The translations under genes were made by a program, and so were the position numbers. From contig JAUPUR010000033.1 of assembly GCA_030917445.1 (NCBI GenBank), positions 1 through 5,048 on the forward strand: a DNA stretch of 5,048 bases, given 5' to 3'. Below are positions 4,913 through 5,048 of this stretch, in pieces (within the stretch, counting starts at the first letter, position 1; every line of letters starts with the position of its first letter). Source of the stretch: Patescibacteria group bacterium (lineage in GTDB: Bacteria; Patescibacteriota; Microgenomatia; Levybacterales; UBA12049). Below the pieces are notes generated by a model. That model searched no databases and was not told the DNA's origin. It saw only the letters and a program-made list of their open reading frames with translations.

Positions 4913-5048
4913 CGAGATATTCTCCCCTTTTTCTCTCGTTCTTTAAAGAAAACAAAGATAAGACAACCAAGGAAAATTATAATATATAATGCGTTTTCTA
5001 AATTAAGGCTTTGCTTGACGTTTCCTTTCACATTCAAAATATTTGCTA
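4909..5048 (-). CDS. C-terminal part of a membrane-anchored protein (5' end beyond the window)
   Basis: A minus-strand frame stays open from the right edge to TGA at 4911-4909, giving the last 45 residues. They comprise a polar stretch (NVKGNVKQSLNLEN), one hydrophobic helix (about ALYIIIFLGCLIFVFF) and a basic tail (KEREKKGRISR). This is the layout of a C-terminal membrane anchor with the tail in the cytoplasm and the main body outside. There is no LPXTG-type sorting motif. The four-base ATGA overlap with rluA, with the rluA ribosome-binding site lying inside this frame, supports it as a true gene in the same operon. The function of the missing part is unknown. Confidence 0.8.
   Translation of the reverse strand, partial: ANILNVKGNVKQSLNLENALYIIIFLGCLIFVFFKEREKKGRISR
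4922..4929 (-). promoter_or_regulatory. Ribosome-binding site of rluA inside the upstream gene
   Basis: AAGGGGAG on the minus strand lies 9 nt before the rluA ATG and is part of the codons for the basic tail of the upstream gene. It supports the chosen rluA start and the coupling of the two genes. Confidence 0.65.

Noticed and set aside
1..5048. CRISPR array, insertion sequence, toxin-antitoxin or phage-defence system
   Set aside because: No regularly spaced repeats, transposase, nuclease, reverse transcriptase or toxin-like motifs were found in any frame I read.

Overview
The window is A+T-rich and densely packed with genes. It looks like a piece of a Patescibacteria (Candidate Phyla Radiation) chromosome, most likely from the Microgenomates group. 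The pointers are a YebC next to a short TPR protein, a polytopic membrane protein whose central segment I associate with Patescibacteria, a LytR_C-domain protein with one membrane anchor, several lysine-rich or membrane miniproteins, and an RluA without an S4 domain. TGA ends at least two frames (the TPR gene and the gene cut by the right edge), so the standard bacterial code applies. That argues against the code-25 lineages (Gracilibacteria, Absconditabacteria). The lineage call rests on recollection of families, not on a search.

Layout from left to right. Positions 1-526 hold no gene I can support, but do hold inverted repeats, notably a 15-bp hairpin at 53-94. Next is a minus-strand pair transcribed towards the left: yebC (1412-2140), then an 18-bp gap, then a multi-pass membrane protein (527-1393). 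Around 2179-2224 two promoters lie back to back, one firing left into yebC and one right into the TPR gene (2266-2988). The TPR gene converges on a second minus-strand group: a 49-aa lysine-rich protein (3946-4095), a LytR_C-domain protein (3126-3932) and a 55-aa single-pass membrane protein (2955-3122). The last of these overlaps the 3' end of the TPR gene tail to tail. This group has its own good promoter at 4124-4152, partly inside the 3' end of rluA (4139-4912). The start of rluA overlaps by four bases (ATGA) the stop of a further minus-strand gene, of which only the last 45 codons are in the window (4909-5048).

Functionally, the window mixes translation and RNA functions (YebC, RluA) with envelope-related proteins: the LytR_C protein, the 55-aa membrane protein, the polytopic protein and the anchored tail at the right edge. 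The two miniproteins are below usual gene-calling cutoffs, but spacing, ribosome-binding site and operon position support them. I see no mobile element, CRISPR array, tRNA, rRNA or recognisable defence system. The least explained parts are the miniprotein-LytR_C-miniprotein cassette, the HIRAN-like second half of the TPR protein, and the structured 1-526 gap.
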